A stretch of 64,000 nucleotides of DNA, from the NCBI GenBank assembly GCA_963921795.1, contig OY997652.1, forward strand, positions 58,764,919-58,828,918, read 5' to 3'. Under the pieces are notes generated by a model. That model searched no databases, was not told the DNA's origin, and was given only the letters and a program-made list of their open reading frames with translations. This DNA is from Nannobrachium achirus (lineage: Eukaryota > Chordata > Actinopteri > Myctophiformes > Myctophidae). Every line of letters starts with the position of its first letter. The stretch's first letter is position 1. Made by a program: the position numbers and the translations under genes. Positions 41,650-54,841 of this stretch are shown here, piece after piece.

Positions 41650-41950
41650 CCTTTTATGCCCATATATGGAGTTTCCTGATGTCATAAATATTAAGCCCTT
41701 ATCTAACAGGACTTCACATGGGAATGCCCATATATGGAGGCCACATCGGCCACATACCACACTAATGGCTGGTTCTACAGACAGGGATGTATGGGCATAA
41801 AAGGGAATGATGTCAGATGTCATAGACATCATAGGACTTTCGCATAAAGAATAACTGATTAAGCATGTTTGGGCTCTTACAGCATATCTCCATATACAGT
41901 ACATGGATCTCCATATATGGGTACCAGGGGTCTCCATATATGGGTAACTG
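41650..41950. repeat. Cluster of CCATATATGG motifs
   Basis: CCATATATGG occurs at about 41658, 41730, 41908 and 41935, with related CCATATACAG. Each exact copy fits the CArG pattern CC(A/T)6GG. Similar clusters are at 45325-45520, 60400-60570 and 61500-61650, in the same repeat family (TTTTATGCCCATATATGGAG). Confidence 0.7.
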
Positions 41951-42650
41951 GTCCGATATACACTTGCCAGATGGCCAAGAAGTGCGACCTCGCCTCCATT
42001 TTCTCCTTCTCTGAGACTGAAAATGTCAGTTTTAAGTCAAAGCATTAGTCTGTCATGTTCATGGGATCGTGTCAATGTAAATTTAGCACAACCCACCACT
42101 AATTACTAATACATTTCACTGTTCTCAATAGTTGCAGAGGTATTGTGGCAAGAAATGTCTATAGACAAGTCTGTTTAGAAATTGAATGGGTGTATTTCTT
42201 GCACTCATTGGTGAGTTAAAGTTAACTACACAACCTTAAAGCCCAAAGTAGCCATATCCGCCGGTGCAAAAACATAGATTGCCCTTGGCGGATTTGGGTC
42301 TGGCCCTGCTCAATTTCATTTCCTCACCCCGAAGAGTTGGGTCCAGTATTGGTCTGGTCTAACCAATTGTATCCAAGGCCATTTTCTTTACCCACCCATT
42401 GGAAAACCATATTCCATATAGAAGTACCAGACTAATATCCACGCAGTGATATAGTCTGGCTACGCGAGGCTACTACCAAGGTGCTGTGCTTTGTTTTTAA
42501 GCATTCCTGACACGAATTGCTAACAATCCTATAAGCTCATGTTCAGACCAAGCACACTGCTTTGATAGCTCCCTCACAGTTCTGCATATCACAGGCGGCT
42601 CAGCACAGCGGGCAGGCACAGGAAGAACAGGGTGCGGGAGAGAGAGATAG

Positions 42651-42695
<45 letters not shown>

Positions 42696-43613
42696 AACAG
42701 AAAAGGGCAAAATTGTTATTTCTTGCATGTGATGTGATGTGAAATACGTCCTTCCACTGTGAAGGCAGTGCGCTGGTGCCGGCTGAAAGATATCTTGGGG
42801 CCAAGTTGTCTTTGTTTGTTTTAGTCACTGCGCCAATGCTTTGTAGGTGCATAAATATGATTTATTTCATGTTTACTACTTGCTGTGTGACACAATGCCA
42901 CAGTGCGACACAGACTAAACTAAATTGCATGTCAACCAAATGAATCGTGACCCCTGAAATGCAACACACAGAGATCCCATTGGACTGAAGTAGAGGCGTA
43001 CTGTATGAGAAATGTGTTTTAGCATGTTTTATCCATTTTTTGAGAGAGTAATGAAATATTGACGACATTGGTGTGGTTAAAATATGCAGGAGACTGTGGG
43101 CTGAAATAATGTCTCCCAACTTCTTCCTCCCCTGCGGCAGCACATCCACTCAGGATGAATTTTTCATAAGCACTGACTAAAGAGCAACACACAGATAACG
43201 CAAATAAATATATAATCTTTGCAGCAAACTGTTTATAAGTCTTTCTTCCCCCTTGACTTTGGGCCAGGCTGATAGCTTTAAATTGCCCAGGTTGCTTGGG
43301 CTTTGATATTAAAGTCTCCTCACGTTAGATTTTTTGTTTATCGGAGTGGGTTTGTCGGCAGAAATGTAGCATGGGTTATGAATATTAAAGGTTGAAACTC
43401 AGACATAACTCTGAGAATGTACTTGTGTCAGGTCAATGCAAGGCTTGATTTCCTCGGGGAGAAGATGGGGTGTGGCCGTGCAGGGGTGTCGCACCAAATT
43501 CTGGGCCCTGGGTAGAAGCATTCACTGCGTTATTTTGACTATTGAAAAATAGTAGAGCTCACTCGAGCTAAACTGTAATCCTGGGCGCTACTCTCCCTCT
43601 GCCAACCTGTGTG
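41951..43613. other. Gene-free stretch
   Basis: A (GA)n tract lies at 42650-42690. No gene or transposon ends recognised. Confidence 0.45.
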
Positions 43614-43993
43614 CAGGCACGTGCACACATAGACATCAGAGGGGGCTTGAGCCCCTGCCCTTTTACCCGTCTGTAAAAAGTGCCCTCTCCGGACCATGAA
43701 TGCAGTTTTTACTATGGTGAAAGAAATGCAACTGCCCTCTTACCATGCCATATCTGAAGGCAGCATTCAAGAGAATTGTTCAAACTCTCATGAACCTGAA
43801 TGCATGCATCTTATGAAAGAATTGCTCTCTCTGTGTAGAAATCAATGCTGTATGGACTTGATAATGCTTAGTTCAGTGTGGTAACACACGCTGAAAATAG
43901 CCGACCTCCAAGCCCTATTTTTGACCATTTCCACCAAAAGGCCCCTTTAGAAGTTTCAGCCCCTGCCTCTCTAACATTCTCTGCACGTCCCTG
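43614..43993 (+). mobile_element. Family B hAT-like MITE
   Basis: It starts CAGGCACGTGCACACATAGAC and ends CTGCACGTCCCTG, flanked by CCTGTGTG and CCTGCGTG (7 of 8 alike). The hairpin here is reduced to one arm (43893-43912). Confidence 0.85.
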
Positions 43994-44362
43994 CCTGCGT
44001 GTGATAGAACAACAGGCCGTAGACACAAGCCTTAAATATGGAGCCATTGACCTACCAGCACTGGCGATCAATTGGCAAACACTGCTGTACACACTCAAGA
44101 CGTGCCACATATAGATTGTCGCTTATCTCCCGATTAGGGAGTCTTACTGGTTTTAGATTTTAGCCATTCAAAAATAGTGGACATACAAGCTCATAGCGCA
44201 TCACTTCACGCTATTTAGTTTTTAAAGAGAGGAGAAAGAAAAAAAGAACAACTTGATGTGCCCTTCTATGAGTAGAAATCCTGACACCACAACCTTTTTT
44301 TCTCAGGTCCAGCAACAAGATTGTACGAGAATTGAGGTTTGACTTCTCATAGAAAACTAGGA

Positions 44363-44762
44363 CAGGGGTCTTCAACAGGGGGTCCTCAGAGTTACTACAG
44401 GGGGTCCTCCAAATCTTTGAGTGATAGAAAGTTTTTTTTTCTCCTTTTTTATATTAACCACTTGAACCCTATAGTGTCCATATTCTGAGAACTTTAACCA
44501 AAAATAGCCGATCTACAAGCTCACAACGGCTCGTAGCAAGAGGTTTGGTGTAGAGGGGAAAAAAGAGCAGAGTGAAAGGTCAAGTTTATTAAGTATTGAC
44601 GGTTCAAGTGGTTACATTTCTGAAAACACAAATTGATACTAATCCAACATACACTGATGTTTGTGCTGTCAAACGATTAAACTATATAGAATCTTTTGAA
44701 AAGGTTGCTTCACCTCTTTCTCAACTAAGGGGTCCTAGGCCTGAAAACGTTGAAGACCCCTG
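44363..44762 (+). mobile_element. Family C hAT-like MITE
   Basis: It starts CAGGGGTCTTCAACAGGGGG and ends AACGTTGAAGACCCCTG, with the perfect 8-bp duplication AACTAGGA (44355-44362, 44763-44770). The hairpin is broken to a single arm near 44508. Confidence 0.92.
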
Positions 44763-44770
44763 AACTAGGA

Positions 44771-46169
44771 TGTATCTCTTTCATGAATAGTGTAGTACCT
44801 TCTCCGAGGTTCTATTAGGCTCTACTAACGTGTGCTTAGTATTCATGCTTAATTCCTTAACGTCGGTGTACTATTTCCAGGTTGATGAAAACATTGTGTA
44901 TGCATAATAAGGCCCCTGTAGACACTATGGTGAACATAATGTGGTTGCACGGTCCATATGTGCAGTTAGTTAACCTTTAACACACAATTATTTTGTTGTT
45001 TCTTTCTCATCCCAAGTGGTATACATCCACTGTCGGGTGGAAACCTTGTATGTCCGAAGCAGTTACTCTTCAGGAAATGGGTAAAATAACATTGCGTTCC
45101 AATGGATCCAATGAAGTTATTATTTAGTCAAAAGCCCTTGTTAATACTTTTCATTGGTTAAACTACAGTAGAAGCTTTCCGGGCGGCCGAGCATTTAGTC
45201 GGGGACCGTGCCTACTCGGGAACGATGTAAATAGGGAATGAATGCCCCACCCTTTAATGCAAACCCCATTATACCTGTTGTCATAGGACCCGTTTTGGCC
45301 ATCTGATTGCCTTTGTCCATTTATGCCCATATATGGAGATATCTGTATCTGTATCTGTCTGTCTGCGTCCATTTTATGCCCATACATGGAGATCTCTGTA
45401 TCTTCCTGTCTGTGTCCCTTTTATGCTTGTATATGGAGTATCTCTGTATCTGTCTGTCTGTGTCCTTTTATGCCCATATATGGATATCTCTGTATCTGTC
45501 TGTGTCCCTTTATGCCCATATGGATATCTCTGTTTCAGACCAAAGGCCTGAAATGTCAGGACCTACGCACATACTCACAGAGATTTATCGCATTTATTGT
45601 AAGATGTTTATACAACCCAAAGATGCACTTAACCACTTTCAGTTAAATAGCCTTTTGATAGCACAGAAAAGAGCACATCTAGAAGCTCACAACGCATCGC
45701 GTTGCGACACATTGCAAGCTTGTAGCTCGTCTAGTGTTTTGATTCTTTCGCGCGAAATGCTTGCATGACGAAGTAGCGTGTTCAATTAAAAGAGAATGGA
45801 GATACAAGGTTTCTGACCGACAGCAAGCATGCATTGTGCTAATACCGTCTTCTGAAAGGGCATTAGCTGCTCAGCGGGACACATCTAAGAGAGATATAAT
45901 GTGAAACTACATGCATAAACACTGTCTACTTTAGATTTCCCTGGCATGCTATATCTATATATATTGTATATCATATATATATGTTATCAAGAAATGAAAG
46001 CTCTAAAAGCTGCCGAAATGTCACTTTTTTCCTAAATTTGACAGGCTGCGTTGCACCTCTAACTATGAATGAATTTCCCCCAAACTTTGCTAAAATCATT
46101 TGTATAGACAGTGGAACAAAGTTCTAGATGGAGTGAGATGATTTTTTTTGCATTGAAATTTGATGCACC

Positions 46170-46170
<1 letters not shown>
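44771..46170. other. Gene-free stretch with family A-like ends
   Basis: CACTGTCGGGTGGAAACCTTGTATGTCC-like sequence (from 45030) and its inverted partner near 45800-45825 (GATACAAGGTTTCTGACCGACAG) may delimit an 800-bp relative of family A with a diverged hairpin (45667-45740). TCTGTATCTGTCTG repeats and CCATATATGG motifs fill 45325-45535. Confidence 0.5.

Positions 46171-46231
<61 letters not shown>
46171..46231. repeat. (AT)n microsatellite
   Basis: About 60 bp of pure AT. Confidence 0.97.
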
Positions 46232-46233
<2 letters not shown>

Positions 46234-48780
46234 GTGGAAACCTCATATGTCCATAGCTGTTATTTTTCATTAACTCTTTTACTGCTTTATTTATGTCAAT
46301 GGCTCTTGCTGATTTATTTGTGTCACTGCCATCAAAGTAGCTTAAAAGTAACTTACCTTCGCGATGTTATAGAACATTATCCATCTATTATTTCCAAACA
46401 AATGGGCATAGAACTGGATTAACTAGATCCAGTCCATATAAAACGGCCAGAAAGTGATTTCGCCTCCATTGTTGTTTATGGTTGGTCGAGATTTGAGACC
46501 AGCGTTAAGGGAGCTGTTTCTACTGTACAGACCCGCGCCACCCCTCATCTGCTTACAGTGCTCAAACAAGGTAAAAGAGCAGTAAAAGAGTTAAAATGTG
46601 AAAATAGCAGAGAGTGTTGAGCTTGTGGATGTGCTGTTTTTGCTACTTTTGTGTGACACTGTAGTATGACAACATATACTGCAAAAATATGGAGGTAAGA
46701 GGTAACAATATCATGATTTCTCATTAAACAAATATGACCTGTGAGTGAAGAAATCACAGGTCAAAGAGAGTGCTCAAGAAATTCCAAATGAGGTTGAAAC
46801 TATAGCCCTATGAGATAGAGAGAAGGAGAAAGCACAATGCCTGAGTGGGCATTATCATTTTATATTTTCTGCATCCTAGGGCTCAAACTCACAACCTTAC
46901 ACCAAGAGGGCACACCAAGTCATAACTTGTTGAACTACTTGCCAAGTGAGAAACACTATAGCTTCACTTTGTCTTATGCAATCACCACCATATCGCATGT
47001 AGGCAGCTAGATTTCAAACTAATGTAAAACAAATCAGTCAGACTATACGTACTCTAGACTACTTACTTTTAAAGAGGCGGTGCCATAGTGTTGTACTTTA
47101 TCTGGTTTTCATGTGTCTAGGAGGTTGACCGTACTTCATTAGACCCCCTGGTGTGGTTGTTATGAGCAATTATGTATTCCCTTTGTATTTGGGGTTTCTT
47201 CCTGGAGGCTGACACCTTGTGGGTCAAAAGTGCAGACAGATAAAATGACATCATATAATCCTCCCCTCCCATTTTACCATTCACCCAACACTGTGGGTGT
47301 GGCTAACTTCAGCTGGGTCACCACCCACCATGACAACCAGGCATACTTAATGAACTGGTGAGTGTGGCCACATAGAAACCTAATTTTAACTCTTTCTGTA
47401 CACTTTTTGGGGAAAACATCTTCCTCCTAATCATAATACCTGATAGGGAGGGAAAAATCATGGCACTTCATCTTTAAACAAAGATTGATCGCTTCAAAAC
47501 TGACGTTTAAAGATACTGTATTTACTTTTCCCCCCCTACCTCGATGGATTGGAAATTGTAAATAAACAGCATTAAGTTACACTTTTGAGCATGAAAACTG
47601 GCATAGTCCTACAATATGTTAAATGTAGCCATAGACTATAATTTAAACATTGTAGGGTAGTAGCCTAGGTGTTGGCTGATTTGAACACCGGGCCTGAGTC
47701 AATGAGCTAATTCCCGTCAAGTCCCGCCCCCAGTCACTCTGATACTAGGTGGGACAAAAAAGTCAGGGAAGACTTTTTTGTCCATTCACTCCCATTGAGA
47801 TGTCTATGCAAGGCTGTAATCTACGATTTTTTTTATCGTTTCAACAATTATTCACTTTGTATTCACTCTATAGACCGGTTTCTTGTTTACAAACATTGAG
47901 ACTAAATGCACAGCTGAATGTATCATGTAATCAATTCCCACCAATCCCCAAACCTGTTGTTTTGGGGAGCGCTGGTTTCATTGGCTAATTTTGGTACAGA
48001 CCTGCGTGCGCATCTACTTCTTATCAGTGTAACGTGGACCAGAAACCCGTCCATTGTGTTCCAAAATGTTCCTATTTATCATGACAAAGCAAAAAATAAA
48101 ATACAAATAAAAATACATATCAATTTAAAACTACACTCTTTCCATTGATGTGAATGAAGGATGTGGACTTTGTCCCACTGCATAACTCCGCCCCCGGTAG
48201 CAAAAGTGAAGGATTTTTCTGGTTGCCCAGTCAGGGACCAATCAGAAGGCTGACAAAGGGTGAATTGATGCACACGGAATAAATCAGCCATCCACACGCA
48301 CACAACAAGAGCTTCTGTCAACACAGAATCTGATGTTATCCTCCAACATAATTATTTCCAAGTTGGCTGTCTACTCTATGTTATGATTAAAACAACTAAG
48401 GCATGGCAAGCAGCGTAATGGAAGCTACTTGGTTGGAAAAATAAAACAACTATCCAGATACCTGCTGTCGTCTGGCCTGTCCCCTACCACTGAGCATTGA
48501 TACAGTCTGCAGTTTAATTGCGTCGGAGTCTTTGTTGAATTGGTACAGTGTCAGTACCGCCTCTTCATCATGAGACTCTAGCAGGGTTGAGAAGGTTCCC
48601 CGACAGAGCAACTCGATGACGTACAGGGCTTGTGAGCAGCGTGGGTGGGGTTTTCCTAGAACTCATGTGCGATTCCAAGTAACCCAGCGCCGACGCCGTA
48701 CAGTACAGCACATTCCTAAACATAAACATTACGTCGCCCACCGCGGTAACATGCGATCATATCAATCTCGCTATGAAACA
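46232..48780. other. Gene-free stretch
   Basis: Apart from a family A-like end at 46232 and a half hairpin at 46607-46640, I recognise nothing. Short open frames here have no domain features. Confidence 0.45.
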
Positions 48781-48995
48781 TCAGTAGCAGACATGTTTTT
48801 ATGTGTTGTCTACAAGCACACGAGGCGTTGCATTGTGCTTGTAGATCATGTGCTTGTAGATGTGCTTGTAGATGTGCTTGTAGATCTGCTGTTTTCACTA
48901 CTTTTGTGCAACAGCCTTGTATGATGAAGCAAGGCTTTACTTTGCGAAAGAACGTACAAATTTGAAACTTGGAGATACGAAGGTTTGTCGTCAAT
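48781..48995 (-). mobile_element. Family A MITE fragment, inverted, with repeated hairpin arm
   Basis: GCAAGGCTTTACTTTGCGAAAG and GAAACTTGGAGATACGAAGG are the reverse of family A internal sequence. The right hairpin arm GTGCTTGTAGAT is repeated four times in a row (48834-48889). Confidence 0.75.
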
Positions 48996-50310
48996 AATGT
49001 GTATTTGCAGCTTGCCACAAAAACACAAATTGTAGTAATATTCAAGAACATAATAACAATGAATCATTGGAACAATGGCTATTTATCGAAGTCAGGAACA
49101 AAGTCCAATTTGTAAGGTCCACCAAATAACAGGAAAAAGAAAGGCTATTAAGAAAAGGAACAAACGAGCAACAGAATTCTTGCTCTCTCAGGTCCTAAAA
49201 CTTGTTGATGTAGTTCTCACAGTCTCCCTGTCTCCTTGGTTTACTTGAATTGATGCAGACACATAGACTTTTATTAGCACGGTTTGCCATTGTGATTTCC
49301 AATTACGCGATATATAAGCTCTGTGGTGGGGAATTGTTTTCTCGATACAAGGTTGGCACTGTTGTCGTAAAACAACGAGGCGCGTCAAGAGGAGCAGGGG
49401 TGTCACACCAAATTCAGGGCCCTGGGTACAAGGATTCACTGCCCCCCCCCCCCATGAATGTTCTTCATAGGGGGGACGGGGTTTAACCCATTTAGACTGG
49501 GAACGCATTATTATGCATTATTTTGTGCTATATTGAAAAATAGCAGATCTACAAGTTCACCAGAGTGCCGCGCTGTGAGCTTTTAGATCTGCTGTTTTTG
49601 AAAAATCGTGAACATTTGTGCAAGTCTTTGAATATTTCAAATCCTTCTAAGGTTTTTTTTTTTTTTTTTTTTGAAAAACCTATGTTTCTATGTCAGTGGT
49701 GCTCAAACCTTTTCATGTGAAGGACCCCCAAAATTATATGTATTTGGCCACGGACCTACAGTAGCCTGACACTCAGCCTGAATTGACATTTCGTTTCACT
49801 CCATTCCAGTCTGAAGTTGCTCCCACCCAGGGCGATTGCTGGGATGGGCGTTGCCAAAGAGGCAGTCTTCTGCGATTGGTTCACCGTCTGACCAACCCAA
49901 CAGTAGCAAAGCAGATGACGTAGTGTTATTATGTGTGGCTGGCTAGTGGCTAGCCTGTTGCTTGCTAGTGCTACTTGCTAACCAAAGAAACAGGCAGAAT
50001 AGGAGCACTACAAACTAGTAATCAAACACAACATAACATGCCTGCTACTGGTGTTTCATAGCAAGATCGATACGATCGCATTTTACTGCATTTTACCGCG
50101 ACGCGATGCGCAGTACGGTACGGCGGCGGCGCTGGTTTACTTGGAAACGCACATGAGTTGTGGGAAACCCCCACCCACGCTGATCACAAGACGTTGATTC
50201 ACGACGCTGATTCGCCGTACGGATTTTCGAACGAGGAAAGCCTCTCAATGAGAGCAATTCTAGACCCCTGAATCGCCAAAACAAAAATTTAAAGGGGTGT
50301 GGCTAGCGAT
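48996..50310. other. Gene-free stretch with transposon relics
   Basis: It contains a hairpin at 49532-49600 (GCAGATCTACAAGTTCAC ... GCTTTTAGATCTGC), a poly-C run (49443) and poly-T (49651). The sequence GGGGTGTCACACCAAATTC at 49400 recurs at 43484 and inverted at 57230. Confidence 0.5.
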
Positions 50311-50451
50311 TCAGGGTCTGGAACTAGGCTACCACGGACCCCCATCTCAAAACATTTAGTTCCAGGGACCCTCCAGAAGTAAAATGTGAGTTACAAATGT
50401 TCGCTTAAAAATACATATATTCAAAGGTTTGCACACATTTTCACGACTTTT

Positions 50452-50526
50452 CAAAAATAGCAGATCTACAAGCTCGCAGCGCGGCACCGAGTGCCGCGCT
50501 GTGAGCTTGTATATCTGCTATTTTTC
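50452..50526. repeat. Near-perfect 75-bp palindromic hairpin, GCGCGGCAC type
   Basis: TTCAAAAATAGCAGATCTAC and its partner flank the inner stem GCAGCGCGGCACCGAGTGCCGCGCTGTG. It lies in a repeat (about 50310-50606) that ends CTTGTGACGCCCCTG. Confidence 0.9.
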
Positions 50527-50606
50527 AATAGTGAAAGTATAAAATAATGAAGGCCCCTCCACCTTGGGCCCTAGTAACTCAGTTCCCCCCCTTGTGACGC
50601 CCCTGA

Positions 50607-52344
50607 AGAGGAGAACTTCGTGCTGGATGAGTTACCAGCTGTCCCGTGCTCTCCCGTTTCACTCAGCGGCATAAATTACTGGCTGTTCCCCCAGTAAACC
50701 TGCCAGCCATATCCCTCATACATATCATTGGGGTGGGGAATATAAAACATTAACTCATTTTCCCCAAATATTCGCAATGATGCATAGGAAGTTATCTGTT
50801 ACACCACAGCATGCCTGGAGAAGTGAGAGAGGTGCATGGAATATAACAGAAAGGTGCAACAACAGAATAACAGGTATAAAATGATAATGGTTACTTAAAG
50901 GAGTAGTTCACCCCCAAAATGACTTTTTTTGTCACATTGCTAAGACAAAAATAGATTTTAGTCAATTTACCCCCATTGGTTCCGGATGGGGACCCAAATT
51001 GTTATCAGGCCCTCCTCCTCCAGGACCCCTCTCCATACACTCCCATTGTAACAACAACAAACTCCTTTTTAACCATGATAGATTCATTTGTTTTTAATAG
51101 TTTTTATTGTATTTTTCTTTTCATTTTCTCAAAGAATTGTTAAAAATTAAGTAAAAGAAATATTTAAAAAAAAACACGGCCTGCTCACGTATTAGGAGGA
51201 CAGTACGAGTCACCAGAAAAATAAATAAATAATGGGTGTCTTTAATGAATCTATCATGGTTAAAATGGAGTTTGAAGTTACAATGGGTGTGTATGGGACC
51301 CTCCTCCTGGAGGAGGACTGATGGCATTTACATCAAATATTTAAATATTGAAATATCCCTTTAATCCATACTCGTAATACACAGTAATAATGCACAGTAA
51401 TACACAGGGAAGTCATAATACATAATGCTATACACCCTGTTTGATGTTGTTCTTATGTCTATTGTTATCAATATCACACCCCTACTAGGACCCATGATTT
51501 GAGTCATGTATTTGGCACTTATCAATATCACACCCCTACTAGGACCCATGATTTGAGTCATGTATTTGGCACTTTTTCATACTGGTATACTTACTGCTTA
51601 CGTACTTACTCATAATGTAAGGTACAAGCAGTGAAATGTGCTACAAAATCAATACCATATAAGTTACAACTACTACTACTACTACTTACTACTAAGTGAT
51701 TAAGTAAAAGGACAAAGTACATACATGTAAAAGTGCAGGTAGAACGGCAGGTGTGATGATAAACTAGACAGGTATATATTTAGCAGCCGTTTCAAAATGT
51801 GCAAAGCAGAAGGCATACATACATTTTCAGCAGCAGTGTCAAATGTGAAAAGAAGCAGACATGTACTGTAGCACACAAACGTCAAAACCACTAGTGTGTT
51901 TCATCATTCTGAGCTGATGCTCAGGACTGTCTGCCATGTTTGAAGAGATTGTTGTCGCTGTTAGTTATAGCAAGTTCGCTTGGTGTGTCTAGGGCTTAGG
52001 GAGTCAAATAAGCCTACAAGAATGACTACAACAACAGAGCGAACTCTGGCATCGAATGTATTTTACGGGTTCTGGATTTGTTTCCTTATACACTACAAGT
52101 TTGATTGATTGATTGATTGATTGATGTTATTAGACAAAAATGTAGAACAGTACAGTGTAGTCAATACAATAAAAAATGTAGTACAGTAAAAAGTACAGTT
52201 AAACACCCTGCCTAAAGGAACATCCCAAATAAGTCCTTACGGTCCGGTTAAGATTCTCAAGAACCTAATGTTGGTCCCTGCTCAAGAGAAAGGCATGCAA
52301 TAATATGCAAAACACTATCAACACTAGTACAGTAGTAATGAAAC
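50607..52344. other. Gene-free stretch
   Basis: It has a TTAA-type MITE end (50895), a perfect 54-bp tandem duplication (about 51467-51574), ACT repeats (51668-51690) and a GATT repeat (52104-52125). Confidence 0.5.
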
Positions 52345-52572
52345 ATATCGTCGTTGTCGGGTGGAAACCTCGTATCTCCAAGTTTCAAATTTGTACGTTC
52401 TTTCGCAAAGTAAAGCCCTGCTTCTTCATGCAAGACCGTCGCACAAAAGTAGTGAAAACAGCAGATCTACTTGTAGATCGGCTGTTTTCACTAGTTTAAA
52501 TCCTTTTTAAAATGATACATGCAAAATGAACGGTTTTGGACATACAAGGTTTTCACCCGACAACGACGACAT
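52345..52572 (+). mobile_element. Family A MITE with short hairpin
   Basis: It starts ATATCGTCGTTGTCGGGTGG and ends TTCACCCGACAACGACGAC. The core 52452-52493 is the loopless hairpin form. Confidence 0.9.
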
Positions 52573-53186
52573 TATGTACAGTTAACCTCCTCTTTCAAGG
52601 CAAAAACAAAACAAAAACTATGTTTTGTTATTATTCCCCCTTTTATTTCTGCAGCCATGCAGATATATCACTCTTTCCCTCCCTTTCTTTTTGCAAACCC
52701 AGATTATACTCACCTTCTTTTACTCACCTTGGGCTGTCACACCTATCAACAGAGGTGTCATATTCTCCCTCCCCCCCCCCTTTTTTTTTCAAGTGAGAAT
52801 TGGATGTCACTCTTATGACAGGGGCAGCCTTTTTGGGCACAAGATCCCCTAGCCGCTTTTTTGCTGAATTACCGAAAATGGACAATGAAATAGAACACAA
52901 AACTCTGGATGCTGCAAATCTGATCACAGAGCCATGTTTCTGAAAATGCAGGCGATGCCAGAACTGAAGCACAAAGCAAACACGAGGATTGTATTGGGTC
53001 AAATTCCGTGTTTCCACATCAAATTGGCAATTTCCTTTTTGTGATATGAGCTGTTACTTGTGCCATCAAATGTACTGGTCTGTGGACAAAGAGATACATG
53101 AAATGGGACACTGCTCAGTAAACGTTTACAGCCCGGCAGCCCACTACCTATCTGCTGTCCAATGCTCTAACCTTCATCAGACAAAG
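52573..53186. other. Gene-free stretch
   Basis: A pyrimidine-rich tract (52640-52795) is the only visible structure. Confidence 0.4.
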
Positions 53187-53437
53187 ATATCGTCACTGTC
53201 GGGCAGAGACCTCGTATCTTCCACGTTTTTTCGCAAAGCAAAGCCCTGCTTCATCGTACGAGGCCGTCGCACAAATGTAGTGAAAACAGCAGATCTACAA
53301 GCACACAACGCCTCGCGGTGCGAGGCGTTGTGTGCTTGTAGATCGGCTGTTTTCACTAGTTTAGTTTGTTTTTTTAAATGATAAATACAAAACAAACACT
53401 TTGGATTTAGAAGGTTTCCACCAGACAACGACGATAT
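53187..53437 (+). mobile_element. Family A MITE with perfect long hairpin
   Basis: It starts ATATCGTCACTGTCGGGCAG and ends CCAGACAACGACGATAT. The hairpin 53279-53357 is nearly perfect over 79 bp with inner stem CACAACGCCTCGC/GCGAGGCGTTGTG. Confidence 0.92.
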
Positions 53438-53675
53438 GTTTCTTGTTCTTGTACTCTGTGTGTGCGCGTGTGCGCAAGCATGCGTGCATGCATGGTTGCT
53501 TCTGCCTGTGTGAGCATGTGCACATGCATGTGCACATGTTTGTGTGACTGTGCCCTTGCTCACAGTCACACTGCAGTCGGTAGGTAAAGACTAAAGCAGA
53601 TAGCATGAAGTGCAGTGGACCTTGAGAAAATACCAATACTGATGCTTTTTGTCCCTTTTGTCATCAGCGCTCAAC

Positions 53676-54598
53676 GTACTTTCTAAAATGGCTTGTTCCA
53701 TTCCTTGATTCTGATTGGCTGGTTTCCCTTTAATTGCTGCGGTATAATATGAGACTATAACCCACACCTTGAATCAGTTTATATCAAACCCAGGTGTGTG
53801 ATTTCTTTCCACATTGTTCCACAGTGGACCAATCATCTGCACCTGTGTTGTTGGCACAAAAAAAAACTGGGAACTACTTTCTTGTAGCTGGGAACTACTT
53901 TCTTGCAGACCTTGTAGTGAGTTATTAGTGAAATAGAACAGTTGTAATTGGTACATGTCAATGACTTTTCCTGTTGCCATATTGTAACCATTTTAGAAAG
54001 GCAATAAGCCACACGAGGCATGTGGTTACCTGTATTTTATAACGGCTGAGAGGGTTGGAGACACTCGGCTTCGCGCCTTCGCCTCGTGTCTCACCACGCC
54101 TCTCATCCGTTATAAAATACCAGGTAACCCCATGCCTCTTGTGGCTTATTGAAGCCATAAGAGGAGAGTGGTTACCTGGTATTTTACACCGGCTGAGAGG
54201 CGTAGGGAGACACGAGGCACAGCCGAGTGTCTCCAACCCTCTCAGCCGGTGTATAATACAGGTAACCACAAGCCTCGCGTCTTTTCTAAAACGGTTACTA
54301 TATGGCAAGATGAAAAAATCATAGACATGTACCAATTAAAACTGTTCTATTTCACTAATAATACACTATAAGGTCTGCTCTGCAAGAAAGTAGTCCCCAG
54401 CTACAAGAAAGTAGTTCCCGGCCAGGCTGCAGAAACAACACAGATGCAGATAATTGGTGCACTGTGGAACACTGTGGAAAGAAATAATGCACCTGGGTTT
54501 GATATAAACTGATTCAAGGTGTGGGTTATAGTCTCATACTGTATACCACAGCAACCAGCCAATCAGAAAAAAGGAATGGAACTAGCCGTTTTAGAATG
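53676..54598. mobile_element. Long foldback element
   Basis: The arms of roughly 300 bp are diverged reverse complements: TTCTAAAATGGCTTGTTCCATTCC at the left, GGAATGGAACTAGCCGTTTTAGAA at the right, each with CCTTGAATCAGTTTATATCAAACCC. The centre holds GGCTGAGAGG/CCTCTCAGCC repeats. No ORF. Confidence 0.8.
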
Positions 54599-54841
54599 CT
54601 TCATTAACCTGTCTGGTTAGGTTTTCACATACCCGGAGCTCATCGTACTAATAAACGACCGAATGTCTATCTGTCCGATGTCTGTCTGATATATCTGACA
54701 TCACTGATACTAAACAGTGCCTAAATGTGGAGATAAGTGACATCACTGATACCGCCACCTATACTGCACATGCATCTCCGTTATGGTAACAGTCGCATGC
54801 TGAAACAGTGCCCAAATTTGGAGATGACTGACATTACTGAT

